From IMG/VR virus record IMGVR_UViG_3300032282_001175, positions 1 through 34,502 of that record: a stretch of DNA of 34,502 nucleotides, one strand, 5' to 3'. Position numbers and translations under genes: made by a program. The notes beneath the pieces were generated by a model that worked only from the letters and a program-made list of their open reading frames with translations, did no database searches and was not told the DNA's origin. Of the stretch, positions 15,376 through 21,740 are shown piece by piece. Position 1 is the stretch's first letter. Each line of letters starts with the position of its first letter. This DNA is from a virus.

Positions 15376-15666
15376 CTAGTCCATGTCAAGCATTTTGATA
15401 AGTCTAATTGCGGCATCTACTGAATCTATCCTACATACTGCTCCGCCACGCCAATTTTGCATAAACTTGATTTGTGGCTCTGTATAGGGTTTGCTTTCAT
15501 TTGCCTTGATTTCACAAAGGATGCTGTGCTTTCCCTTGTAGCCAACCAAAATATCAGGGCAACCTTCGCCAACTCTAGAAAGGTTTAAAACAGAAGCTCC
15601 AAGGGCAATAAATGTATGAACTATCTGCTTTTGGTTAGCATCAACTCTTTTCTTGTAATAAGTCAT
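15376..15666 (-). CDS. VRR-NUC-like PD-(D/E)XK nuclease, putative resolvase
   Basis: A 96-residue nuclease-like protein. After RVDANQKQIVHTFIALG comes VGEGCPDILVGYKGKHSILCEIK, which supplies the PD-(D/E)XK signature: P37-D38, then E52 and K54, followed by a TEPQIKFMQNW segment typical of small VRR-NUC/Holliday-junction-type phage nucleases. All active-site residues are present. It probably cleaves branched DNA during recombination or before packaging. It starts 26 bases inside the HNH nuclease gene, so the two are translationally coupled. Substrate is inferred from family only. Confidence 0.82.
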   Translation of the reverse strand: MTYYKKRVDANQKQIVHTFIALGASVLNLSRVGEGCPDILVGYKGKHSILCEIKANESKPYTEPQIKFMQNWRGGAVCRIDSVDAAIRLIKMLDMD

Positions 15667-15931
15667 TTAATTTTTCTAACAAATCTTCCTCAGAGTAACT
15701 CCAATATTTTGCAAATCCACGATGGCCAAGCGAGTGAACTGAGGTATTTCCAAGACGATGGTGGATAGCGCACAAGGGTATGACTTCTGATGATCCTCTC
15801 GTTTGCCCAAACCTTCTAATGTGGTGCATTTCAACTGGTGAATCGTCAAGGTTTCTGACATCTATTTGCCTACACAATATGCAACCGACCCTAGAAAGTC
15901 GTAAATATACATTTTTATCCGTTTTTTCCAT
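15641..15931 (-). CDS. Ref-like HNH nuclease
   Basis: A 96-residue protein with the layout of the P1 Ref (RecA-dependent nuclease) HNH domain. It has a Cys pair at C17/C20 (GCILC), H36-H37 (EMHHIRRFGQ), PLCAIHHR (C54, H57, H58) and VHSLG (H66), then a C-terminal helix. Ref enhances recombination and nicks DNA within RecA filaments. Here it lies between a PP-loop enzyme (ATG in TAATG overlap) and a VRR-NUC-like nuclease (26-base overlap). It may act in phage recombination or on host DNA. The family call is good; RecA dependence is untested. Confidence 0.85.
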   Translation of the reverse strand: MEKTDKNVYLRLSRVGCILCRQIDVRNLDDSPVEMHHIRRFGQTRGSSEVIPLCAIHHRLGNTSVHSLGHRGFAKYWSYSEEDLLEKLNDLLQEKS

Positions 15932-16701
15932 TATTCGCCGTCATAGCACTCACAAGGTATTTCGCTAGTAAACATCTTCATTTGAGCATCATCTTGAGCA
16001 ACTAATTCTTTCCATGACCAATTTCTACCCAATCCTTTAATTGCCGTAAAGCTTTCTTTGGCATTTTCTTCCATTGCCAAAGCTCTAGCAACCAATTCAG
16101 GATGAGTTTGTTTTAATAAAAGGATTTCTCTTGGTTTGGAACTAGGACAAAAAAAGCAAGCTGATTTGCCAGGCAAGGGCAATCCAGCGTTTTTAATGGA
16201 TTCAATACATTCATCTCTGCCCATATTCCATTCTACTAACGGGTATTGCATATTGAATTTTTTAGTTATTTTTTCATCTAAAACACGATTAGCACGATGC
16301 GGTTCATCAGCATCATATCCAATATATTTGTTTACTTTTTCACCTTGAGCCCATATTTCTTGGACCATAGGATGATTTTTAATATATTTATCTTGAGGCT
16401 CACCTTTAAATTGTTGTGAGCATTTTTTAAACCCAAAGGCAATAGATGGCAATGTTTTATGCCCAAGGCAAAATTGCTCAAGACCCATTTGTTTGCTTGG
16501 TGTTTCGGCTTTTACATAAACAATTGCTGGAAACCCTTTAGAAACTAACCAATCACTAAACATACGCATATATTCGTAAGTTTCAGGTCTTTCTCCTCCA
16601 GTATCGGCAAAAGTAATTAAATCGCAAGAAATACCACGATTAAGCATTTCTATTAATAAAGCTGTGCTATTTGTTCCAGCACCATAAGAAACAATATTCA
16701 T
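15931..16701 (-). CDS. PP-loop ATPase, PAPS reductase/DndC-like
   Basis: A 256-residue N-type ATP pyrophosphatase-like protein. The PP-loop is SYGAGTNSTAL (residues 5-15), followed by ITFADTGGERPETYEY (29-44), a hallmark of PAPS reductase-type enzymes. Cysteines at C94 (KKCSQQF), C182 and C185 (CFFCP), and C250/C252 could hold a metal or Fe-S cluster, as in DndC-like proteins. Such proteins activate a substrate with ATP and often transfer sulfur. In phages the target is unknown; nucleic-acid modification is the leading idea. It is coupled to the Ref-like nuclease downstream (TAATG). No other Dnd protein is present. Confidence 0.85.
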   Translation of the reverse strand: MNIVSYGAGTNSTALLIEMLNRGISCDLITFADTGGERPETYEYMRMFSDWLVSKGFPAIVYVKAETPSKQMGLEQFCLGHKTLPSIAFGFKKCSQQFKGEPQDKYIKNHPMVQEIWAQGEKVNKYIGYDADEPHRANRVLDEKITKKFNMQYPLVEWNMGRDECIESIKNAGLPLPGKSACFFCPSSKPREILLLKQTHPELVARALAMEENAKESFTAIKGLGRNWSWKELVAQDDAQMKMFTSEIPCECYDGE

Positions 16702-16713
16702 TTATTTTTTACC

Positions 16714-17190
16714 TTAGTCATCTAACCAATGTTTTTCTTCTTTTGGTGCAAAGTTGCCTATTTGAGTAAATAAAGATGTTTCCAGTAATACCATAGGCTC
16801 AAAGTCTTGCCAATCATTTCGATCTTTTCTGCCGTTTACTGTAAATTCTAAATTATCAAAGTTATCAAACTTCCGATAAAAAATACCGCTTTTAGTATTT
16901 AACACTAAAAAAAATGGCAATTTTGTAAATTCAACCAAAGTTTTAGCCGCCATAAATTTACCCAAACTTATGAAATATCCACCACTCATGCTGTCAAATT
17001 CGTGCATTTCATAGTTTAAGCATTTAATTTCACAAAAACCCATCAGCCTTTTATTGCGGCGCAATGCAAAGTCTAAACCATATTTGATGGGCATTTTTAC
17101 CGATTCGCATTTCCATTTTTCTTCTAAAAAAAGAGCAACATTACGCTCTTTTTCTAAATTTTCAGGGCTTTCATAAAGTTTTCGGTTCAT
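16714..17190 (-). CDS. PD-(D/E)XK-like nuclease, unknown subtype
   Basis: A 158-residue protein. The N-terminal helix (LEKERNVALFLEEKW) is followed by IKYGLDFALRRNKRLMGFCEIK: D40, E54 and K56 fit the D...ExK active site of PD-(D/E)XK nucleases, and E15 could be the helix acidic residue. The C-terminal half is hydrophobic and beta-rich with no recognised domain. It overlaps the preceding gene by 20 bases and lies 12 bases before the PP-loop enzyme. It could be a recombination nuclease or an enzyme of a modification/counter-defence pair. The motif is visible; the activity is an inference. Confidence 0.7.
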   Translation of the reverse strand: MNRKLYESPENLEKERNVALFLEEKWKCESVKMPIKYGLDFALRRNKRLMGFCEIKCLNYEMHEFDSMSGGYFISLGKFMAAKTLVEFTKLPFFLVLNTKSGIFYRKFDNFDNLEFTVNGRKDRNDWQDFEPMVLLETSLFTQIGNFAPKEEKHWLDD

Positions 17191-17335
17191 GGGCTATATC
17201 TTCTAATTTAAGGGCAACTTCTACTAAATCATTGGCAATTTCTGATGCTTTTTGACGATCTTGGGCAAGCATAGCTTTGTAATAATCTTCTAAAAACCTT
17301 TTAGCAGATAAAAATGGTAAAGAAAAATCATTCAT
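17171..17335 (-). CDS. Small helical protein, unknown
   Basis: A 54-residue protein. I start it at the ATG at 17335, which overlaps the stop of the gene upstream (AATGA) and has GGAGGA nearby; a longer frame upstream lacks a good start. The sequence (MNDFSLPFLSAKRFLEDYYK...) is helical and mildly acidic, with no cysteine or membrane segment. Its end overlaps the next gene by 20 bases. It belongs to a run of tightly overlapped early genes and has no recognised family. Confidence 0.7.
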   Translation of the reverse strand: MNDFSLPFLSAKRFLEDYYKAMLAQDRQKASEIANDLVEVALKLEDIAHEPKTL

Positions 17336-17517
17336 TTGGTAGTTCCTCCATAAACTTTTGATTCTAAATAAGCTAATTGCGTTTTTAATGCTTCTATTTG
17401 ATTTGATTGATGGCGTAGCATGGCGGCGGCTTGTTTCATGCGTTTCATCATTGTTATTCTTGGCTCGGCGATACCACAAGCGTATTCCAATTCATCAGCT
17501 AGTTGAATTTTGTTCAT
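17332..17517 (-). CDS. Small coiled-coil-like protein, unknown
   Basis: A 61-residue protein whose ATG at 17517 overlaps the upstream stop (TAATG). It opens MNKIQLADELEYACG, and residues about 25-55 form an amphipathic helix (MKQAAAMLRHQSNQIEALKTQLAYLE) suited to a coiled coil. Small phage proteins with an N-terminal LADELE segment and a C-terminal coiled coil are common, with unknown role. Its 3' end contains the GGAGGA ribosome-binding site for the following gene. Confidence 0.75.
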   Translation of the reverse strand: MNKIQLADELEYACGIAEPRITMMKRMKQAAAMLRHQSNQIEALKTQLAYLESKVYGGTTK

Positions 17518-17849
17518 TACATATTCCCCTGGCGGCGATTGCTAGACAAAGTTCTCCAAATATCAATAATTCGCATTTCATGGTTTCTTTCGTTATCAAT
17601 CTTTTTAAATTGCTTTAAAGCTTCAGTCCAAGCTTGTACCGCTTCAGCGTATTTAACGCTTGATAGAGCCTTTGCTTCTCTTTCGGCTACTGTGCCTTCA
17701 GCTAATAGAAAAGAATGGCTCTTGGCTTGTTTTAAGCCTTCCTCAAGGTATTTAACTTGACCAGCCCATGCCGCATGGCTTTCATCCGTAGAAGATAGCT
17801 TTATAAGGGCTTCTTCTACCCTGTTTTCTGTAAGTTGCTCTAAATTCAT
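17517..17849 (-). CDS. Helical early protein, unknown
   Basis: A 110-residue protein. The ATG at 17849 overlaps the upstream stop (AAATGA) and has GGAGAG six bases before it; a GTG six bases earlier is less likely. The protein is almost fully helical. Segments EGTVAEREAKALSS, YAEAVQAWTEALKQF and IIDIWRTLSSNRRQGN resemble a phage early family whose members share the TxxEREAxAxxS and IWRxLxSxRRxG patterns (from memory). The function of that family is not known to me. It lies between replication-type genes and the nuclease cluster. Confidence 0.75.
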   Translation of the reverse strand: MNLEQLTENRVEEALIKLSSTDESHAAWAGQVKYLEEGLKQAKSHSFLLAEGTVAEREAKALSSVKYAEAVQAWTEALKQFKKIDNERNHEMRIIDIWRTLSSNRRQGNM

Positions 17850-18031
17850 TTCCACTCTCCGTATTGGTCAGCCCTGTTACCTCTAAGCCATTGTTCTTCA
17901 AAATCTCTCATTAATTGCCAATCAAAACCGCTTTTTCTTACATAGTCCCTAAAAGCTTTAAGACCCATCTGCTTTCTAAGCCTAATGAGCTCTCTAACAG
18001 CGCACCTATATCTATGCTTTTCTACATTCAA
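17846..18031 (-). CDS. Small basic helical protein, unknown (TTG start)
   Basis: A 61-residue protein opening at a TTG that overlaps the upstream stop (TTGA); no ATG is available before the middle of the frame. It has two Arg/Lys-rich helices (CAVRELIRLRKQMGLKAFRD) and ends GNRADQYGEWK, with a single cysteine. The basic character suggests nucleic-acid contact, but no domain is recognised. The 4-base overlaps on both sides support it as a translated member of the operon. Confidence 0.65.
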   Translation of the reverse strand: MNVEKHRYRCAVRELIRLRKQMGLKAFRDYVRKSGFDWQLMRDFEEQWLRGNRADQYGEWK

Positions 18032-18180
18032 AAAGGTGCTACCTCAAACTTGAAAATAGGTTTGTTTATTTTTTTAGCAACAATTTTCCAATCAGGTCGC
18101 AAAGAAACAAGATATTGGGCTTCAGTTTTACTTTTAACCTGGCGAATCATTCCCAGTTCGTCATAAATGTAATAAATCAT
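18028..18180 (-). CDS. Small early protein, unknown (50 aa)
   Basis: A 50-residue frame, MIYYIYDELGMIRQVKSKTE onward to the TGA at 18028. Its ATG overlaps the stop of the DUF1376 gene (ATGA). It reads YDELGMIRQVKSKTEAQYLV, then RPDWKIVAKK, a compact beta-alpha type pattern seen in small phage proteins. It fills the only gap between the two flanking genes with exact 4-base overlaps at both ends, which strongly supports translation. No function is known. Confidence 0.7.
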   Translation of the reverse strand: MIYYIYDELGMIRQVKSKTEAQYLVSLRPDWKIVAKKINKPIFKFEVAPF

Positions 18181-18944
18181 GCCACCTTCCTTTTTTCCCT
18201 TTGGGCTACGATAAAGTTCCGCATTTCAAAATATGAGCCAAACCTTGATTTTGCTGGATCACCGCACTCAGCCCTGTATGCCGCTTCTATCTGCTGGTCA
18301 GTACCCAAAGGCAATTCTTTAGATGTTTCATGTGAAACAATTACTTCATCAAGCCAATGCTGACCTTTTAGCCAGCGTTCAGGGTCTTTCCTAAATTTGT
18401 TATCAGGTTTAGCTTTTGCATCTGCTGATGCTTTTAAAACAATCAATCTCACCAATTCTTCATCAGGTTTGATTTTTAGCCATACTTTTATTGAATTTGG
18501 TTTTCCTACTTTTTTGTTGTATGAATTCCAAAATAAATCAAAGCCGTCAGGCGTTATATGTTTTTTAATGGTTCTTGGTTCTTGGTTCTTGGTTTGCATT
18601 GGGGAGTGATTAGGTAGGGCTATAGGGGGGCTATCGCTACCCTTATGCCAACGCAATGCCGCACCCTTCCTGCCCCCATCCTTCATGGCTTGGTACTTAG
18701 CAATTTCAGCATCTGCTCTTTTGTTATGCCAAGCGTTATCTTCATAAACAAAGAATTCATGCAATAAATTACCTACTATTTCAAAACTAGAACGCACCTT
18801 TCGAGCCAATTTAGCTGTGTCGGTAAATGGTTCTTCAGTTTGGTAATAAAGGTCAATCATGCGCCGATAAGCCAAATCTTCCTCATCGGTAAGATGGCTG
18901 GTATGGCTTAAATAATCGCCTATATGAAACGGATAAAAGTTCAT
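18177..18944 (-). CDS. DUF1376/YdaU-like replication protein
   Basis: A 255-residue protein. Residues 1-95 are a DUF1376 (YdaU) domain: MNFYPFHIGDYLSHTSHL, EEDLAYRRMIDLYYQTEEPF and the winged-helix-like remainder. The C-terminal half (FDLFWNSYNKKVGKP, then FRKDPERWLKGQHW) matches the C-terminus of many phage replication initiators and primosome loaders. It likely recruits host replication proteins to the phage origin, taking the place of lambda O. It follows a YdaS/Cro-like gene, the order also seen in the Rac prophage. No phage helicase or polymerase is encoded, so host replication is needed. Confidence 0.85.
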   Translation of the reverse strand: MNFYPFHIGDYLSHTSHLTDEEDLAYRRMIDLYYQTEEPFTDTAKLARKVRSSFEIVGNLLHEFFVYEDNAWHNKRADAEIAKYQAMKDGGRKGAALRWHKGSDSPPIALPNHSPMQTKNQEPRTIKKHITPDGFDLFWNSYNKKVGKPNSIKVWLKIKPDEELVRLIVLKASADAKAKPDNKFRKDPERWLKGQHWLDEVIVSHETSKELPLGTDQQIEAAYRAECGDPAKSRFGSYFEMRNFIVAQREKRKVA

Positions 18945-18945
18945 T

Positions 18946-19143
18946 TCAGCCCTTTTTAAAAAGGTCAGGTCTTAACTGTTCTCTTGTCAACTTGTAGTCC
19001 GAAAGCTGTTCAATTTGCTTTAAATACTTGAATGGAATGTTAGTTTGTCCCCACAAATATATCGTGTTGGGCTTGATTCCAAGCTTTTCTGCCAAATTAA
19101 CCAGGCTTCCAAACTCTATTTTTAATAAATCCATTGGGTTCAT
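18946..19143 (-). CDS. YdaS/Cro-like helix-turn-helix repressor
   Basis: A 65-residue protein starting at the ATG at 19143, with AAGGA six bases upstream; an ATG 24 bases earlier lacks a ribosome-binding site and lies in the previous gene. The helix-turn-helix is FGSLVNLAEKLGIKPNTIYLW (residues 11-31), followed by IPFKYLKQIE and the family-typical ending LTREQLRPDLF. YdaS/Cro proteins bind operators in the adjacent control region and repress early promoters. Dyads at 19269-19281 and 19301-19318 are candidate targets. It lacks the cleavable C-terminal domain of a CI repressor. Confidence 0.85.
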   Translation of the reverse strand: MNPMDLLKIEFGSLVNLAEKLGIKPNTIYLWGQTNIPFKYLKQIEQLSDYKLTREQLRPDLFKKG

Positions 19144-19151
19144 ATATTTCC

Positions 19152-19250
19152 TTAAGAGTTGAGCCATTCATCGTAACTTTTGGGAGGACTATCGTCAGTA
19201 AAAGCTAAATAACATTGGTATCTGTCCCACAATTTGCCCTGATATTGCAT
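19152..19250 (-). CDS. 32-aa leader microprotein of the leftward operon
   Basis: A 32-residue frame, MQYQGKLWDRYQCYLAFTDD then SPPKSYDEWLNS, ending at the TAA at 19152. The ATG at 19250 is preceded by a perfect GGAGG. The stop codon is part of the ribosome-binding site of the Cro-like gene (TAAGGA), so the two are coupled. The ending PKSYDEWLNS resembles a conserved tail in small phage proteins (from memory). It is the first gene after the leftward promoter region, and its function is unknown. Confidence 0.7.
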   Translation of the reverse strand: MQYQGKLWDRYQCYLAFTDDSPPKSYDEWLNS

Positions 19251-19405
19251 AAAACCTCCTTTGTTGACGCTATCATATAGCAAATCTTTATAAAAGTGTT
19301 GGTATTAGGGAATATACCTATAAATAAAGTGGGAAAAACCTGTTGCAAACATTAAAAATGGTATATACTGGATTTACCTTAACAAAGTGATGAAGGGAAA
19401 TAAAG
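19251..19405. promoter_or_regulatory. Divergent early control region with operator-like dyads
   Basis: The 155-base gap between the two early operons. For the rightward genes, TTGCAA (19343-19348) and TATACT (19364-19369, spacer 15) form a suboptimal sigma-70 promoter. For the leftward genes an extended -10-like TGCTATATG (minus strand) lies near 19274-19282. Dyads are GCTAT-CAT-ATAGC (19269-19281), GGTAT-N8-ATACC (19301-19318) and the palindrome GTATATAC (19361-19368), which overlaps the rightward -10. These are plausible Cro operators controlling both directions. Confidence 0.6.
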
Positions 19406-19564
19406 ATGAAATCAAAAGGTCAAGGAAAAAAAGAGTGTGTAGTAATGCAGTTTGATGACTACAAGAATGAATGGAAAGTATGGAGCGTTCCAGTAACAAT
19501 TAAACAAGCGCATTTCATACTTGCTCGTAAAAACCCAAAATATTATCGTGTTGAATATATTTAA
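19406..19564 (+). CDS. Small basic protein, first gene of the rightward operon
   Basis: A 52-residue protein, MKSKGQGKKECVVMQFDDYK onward, ending KNPKYYRVEYI. The ATG at 19406 follows GAAGGGAA. It is basic and compact, with several aromatic residues and one cysteine, and its pattern suggests an alpha/beta fold. It occupies the position where a lambdoid phage would place a divergent repressor or regulator, but it has no helix-turn-helix I can see. Function unknown. Confidence 0.7.
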   Translation: MKSKGQGKKECVVMQFDDYKNEWKVWSVPVTIKQAHFILARKNPKYYRVEYI

Positions 19565-19582
19565 TTGATGAAGGAGAAAGTG

Positions 19583-19663
19583 ATGAAAACAACATTAACC
19601 GATTGGATTGGCGTTGTAATTCTTGGTGTAGTTTTAGCCGCTATTTTTGTAGGAGGGCTATAA
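19583..19663 (+). CDS. 26-aa single-pass membrane microprotein
   Basis: A 26-residue frame, MKTTLTDWIGVVILGVVLAA then IFVGGL, with an excellent ribosome-binding site (AAGGAG, spacing 6). Nearly the whole protein is one hydrophobic helix (about residues 8-26). The 3' end contains the AGGAGG that serves the next gene. It could act at the host inner membrane early in infection. It is too short for family assignment, but its placement between two translated genes supports it. Confidence 0.6.
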   Translation: MKTTLTDWIGVVILGVVLAAIFVGGL

Positions 19664-19664
19664 C

Positions 19665-19967
19665 ATGGGTATGAGCCGCCACGATGCTTACTATGAGCCT
19701 GAAGATGATGATTCAGATTTGCTGGCTAACCGCATAGCAGAGCTTATGAAAGCCGACTATGACCCTACAGATTACGCTCACTTTGCTGAAGCTATATCTG
19801 AGGCTAAAAAAGAAGATTGTGAAGCTGTTGAAGCAATCTTACAAAACCCAACTATTGACTATGAAGCTCTAGGCCGTAAGCTATTTTGCATGGCTTATGA
19901 CTACCTAGAAGGCTATGCAACTCGCCATGCTGAAGAAGATTTAAGTGCTGGTAATTTATACGACTAA
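19665..19967 (+). CDS. Acidic early protein, unknown
   Basis: A 100-residue, very acidic protein (MGMSRHDAYYEPEDDDSDLL...) that looks mostly helical. The segments NRIAELMKADYDPTDYAHFAEAI and YEALGRKLFCMAYDYLEGYA carry many Asp and Glu. AGGAGG precedes the ATG at 19665, inside the preceding microprotein. The negative charge could mimic DNA, as in some phage inhibitors of host nucleases, but that is speculative. It lies directly before the recombination genes. Confidence 0.78.
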   Translation: MGMSRHDAYYEPEDDDSDLLANRIAELMKADYDPTDYAHFAEAISEAKKEDCEAVEAILQNPTIDYEALGRKLFCMAYDYLEGYATRHAEEDLSAGNLYD

Positions 19968-19975
19968 GGATAGTG

Positions 19976-20515
19976 ATGATGAAAACATTTAACGAATTAC
20001 GATTAATCAATGTCAACGAACATACCGAAAAGAAAGGCAAATTTACCTATCTTTCTTGGACTTGGGCAGTTGACCAGCTACTTCAAAACGATCCTACAGC
20101 TACCTGGACATTTGGGGAACCAGTTTACTTTGCCGAATCTTTAATGGTCTTTTGTTCTGTAACAGCTATGGGTAAGACTATGACTTGTCAGATGCCTGTT
20201 ATAGATTCTCGGAACAAAGCTATACCTAATCCAAATGCAATGGATGTCAATACAGCAATGATGCGCTGTCTTACAAAGTGTATCAGCCTGTTTGGTATTG
20301 GGCTATACATTTACGCTGGTGAAGATTTGCCTAATGAGGAGCCAGTTGACCTTACAGAGCAAGCAAATATTTGGTGTTTGGCTATTGATAAAGCCCAAAG
20401 CATTGATGATCTTAAAACCATCTATGGCAATGCTTATCACCAGCTATCCAAAGACAAATCAGCCGTTGAGATTATTTCCAAAGCCAAAGATGCCAAAAAG
20501 GAGCAGTTAGCATGA
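19976..20515 (+). CDS. Single-strand annealing protein, DUF1071 (Sak3-type)
   Basis: A 179-residue protein from the ATG at 19976 (AAGGA 5 bases upstream; another ATG follows at 19979). It has the DUF1071 pattern: FTYLSWTWAVDQLLQNDPTA (residues about 22-41), a beta-rich core, NAMDVNTAMMRCLTKCISLFGIGLYIYAGEDLP (about 106-138) and a helical C-terminus. DUF1071 proteins belong to the Erf/Sak-related annealing proteins, which pair complementary single strands. It overlaps the exonuclease gene (ATGA), its standard partner. Together they would replace RecBCD/RecA functions and help form concatemers. Confidence 0.85.
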   Translation: MMKTFNELRLINVNEHTEKKGKFTYLSWTWAVDQLLQNDPTATWTFGEPVYFAESLMVFCSVTAMGKTMTCQMPVIDSRNKAIPNPNAMDVNTAMMRCLTKCISLFGIGLYIYAGEDLPNEEPVDLTEQANIWCLAIDKAQSIDDLKTIYGNAYHQLSKDKSAVEIISKAKDAKKEQLA

Positions 20516-21165
20516 CCACTTTTACTACAGAAGATAGGCTTGCCGCCCACAAACACCTTGAACAAGGTACTGAGGAATGGTTAAAAGTGCGTTTAGGCAA
20601 AGTTACAGCCAGCGGTGTAGCTGATGTATTGGCCAAGACTAAAACAGGCGTATCAGCCTCTAGAGCCAATTACTTAATCAAACTGGCAATCCAAAGGGTT
20701 ACTGGTCAAATTGAAGAAGGTTTTACAAATGATGCAATGCAATGGGGGAAAGACCATGAAGCTCAAGCTAGAGTTGCCTATGAAGTTACTTCAGGTAATT
20801 TTGTCGAACAAGTTGGCTTTGTTGAGCATCCTAGCATCAAGTGGTTTGGCTGTTCTCCTGACGGCCTTGTTGATGGTAATGCTGGCTTGGTAGAGATTAA
20901 ATGCCCCAACTCAGCAACTCATTGGTCTTACATCAAGGCTGATGGGCCTCCTACAAAATATTACATTCAAATGCAAGCGCAGATGGCTTGTACCGACAGG
21001 GAATGGTGCGACTTTGTATCCTATGACCCAAGGATGCCTGAACGCAGTCAGTTATTTATTAAAAGGGTTATGAGAGAGCCTGACTACATAGCCGAAATGG
21101 AGCAACAAATTAAGCAGTTTCTTGATGAAGTGGAAGTAGAAGTTAATTTAATGAAAGGTATGTGA
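20512..21165 (+). CDS. YqaJ/lambda-type exonuclease
   Basis: A 217-residue protein of the YqaJ-type viral recombinase family. Landmarks are GTEEWLKVRLGKVTAS (residues about 19-34), WGKDHEAQAR with E83, CSPDGLV with D117, VEIKCPNSATHW with E128 and K130, and YIQMQAQM with Q155. All are as expected in a lambda-exonuclease-like active site. It digests one strand of double-stranded DNA ends and loads the annealing protein, whose gene it overlaps. An AAGGAG site precedes its ATG by eight bases. It completes a two-component recombination system. Confidence 0.93.
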   Translation: MTTFTTEDRLAAHKHLEQGTEEWLKVRLGKVTASGVADVLAKTKTGVSASRANYLIKLAIQRVTGQIEEGFTNDAMQWGKDHEAQARVAYEVTSGNFVEQVGFVEHPSIKWFGCSPDGLVDGNAGLVEIKCPNSATHWSYIKADGPPTKYYIQMQAQMACTDREWCDFVSYDPRMPERSQLFIKRVMREPDYIAEMEQQIKQFLDEVEVEVNLMKGM

Positions 21166-21419
21166 TGGCTATTAAATATTATGTAAAAGCGGCAATTTCG
21201 GAATACACCGATCAGGCTGGCGTAAACAAAAAGCGTTACCAAACGATTGGCATTGTTACGGAAACCAAAAAAGGTGACTTAATGATGAAGTTAGAAATGA
21301 TACCTTTGCTGGGCTTAAAAGAAGGAACCATTTGGGCTTACCTTAATGTTCCTGAAGATAAAGTACCAGGTTCCCCAGCCAAAGAATTGGCTAATTTAGA
21401 TGAAGATGTACCTTTTTAA
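21165..21419 (+). CDS. SSB-like single-strand DNA-binding protein, putative
   Basis: An 84-residue protein. The ATG at 21165 is used because it overlaps the exonuclease stop (TGATG); a GTG three bases earlier is less likely. The body (KYYVKAAISEYTDQAGVNKK, then KGDLMMKLEMIPL) has the beta-strand rhythm of small OB-fold proteins. The C-terminus, LDEDVPF, copies the acidic tip of bacterial SSB (DDDIPF) that recruits repair enzymes. It follows an annealing protein and an exonuclease, the usual place for a phage SSB. The OB fold is inferred and the tip is seen. Confidence 0.7.
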   Translation: MAIKYYVKAAISEYTDQAGVNKKRYQTIGIVTETKKGDLMMKLEMIPLLGLKEGTIWAYLNVPEDKVPGSPAKELANLDEDVPF

Positions 21420-21429
21420 GGAAAATTAT

Positions 21430-21579
21430 ATGAAAAAGATTGCTTTAGCCATTTGGCTGTCCATGATTGCTACCTTGGCCTATGCCAACTGCACAACTCA
21501 AACTGTTACTTATAACGGAAAGTTTACGACTTGTACCACTTGTTGCTATAACGGCAACTGCAATACAACTTGTTTTTAA
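21430..21579 (+). CDS. Secreted six-cysteine peptide
   Basis: A 49-residue peptide with a Sec signal: MKKIALAIWLSMIATLAYA (positive start, hydrophobic core, AYA cleavage motif), then a mature part of about 30 residues with six cysteines (positions 21, 35, 38, 39, 44 and 48) and many Thr, Asn and Gly. AAGGA precedes the ATG at 21430. The cysteines would form disulfides in the periplasm. Similar short Cys-rich secreted peptides occur in proteobacterial phages (from memory, not checked). Possible roles are superinfection exclusion, envelope stress or a periplasmic inhibitor; none is proven. Confidence 0.7.
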   Translation: MKKIALAIWLSMIATLAYANCTTQTVTYNGKFTTCTTCCYNGNCNTTCF

Positions 21580-21581
21580 TC

Positions 21582-21740
21582 ATGACAAGAGAACAATACG
21601 CCTTCCAGCTTTTGCGACTAATGATTTCTCATGATTGGAAGTTTGATGTAACAGAGAAAGATTGGGACACACAAGCTGTAGAAAGGGCTTTTAAGATTGC
21701 TGATGCTTTTATAAAAGAAAGTGAGATTACAAATGTCTAG
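21582..21740 (+). CDS. Small helical protein, unknown
   Basis: A 52-residue protein, MTREQYAFQLLRLMISHDWK onward, ending at the TAG at 21740. It starts two bases after the Cys-rich peptide and shares 8 bases with the next gene. It is helical, near neutral and has no cysteines. No Shine-Dalgarno is obvious, so translation would rely on coupling. The family is not recognised. Confidence 0.65.
   Translation: MTREQYAFQLLRLMISHDWKFDVTEKDWDTQAVERAFKIADAFIKESEITNV

Noticed and set aside
17336-17479. A 48-residue N-terminal extension of the gene at 17171-17335
   Set aside because: It overlaps the upstream gene in another frame for its full length; the ATG at 17335 has a stop-start overlap and a GGAGGA site.
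19144-19167. ATG at 19167 as the start of the Cro-like gene
   Set aside because: No ribosome-binding site, and it lies inside the 32-residue frame that has a perfect GGAGG.
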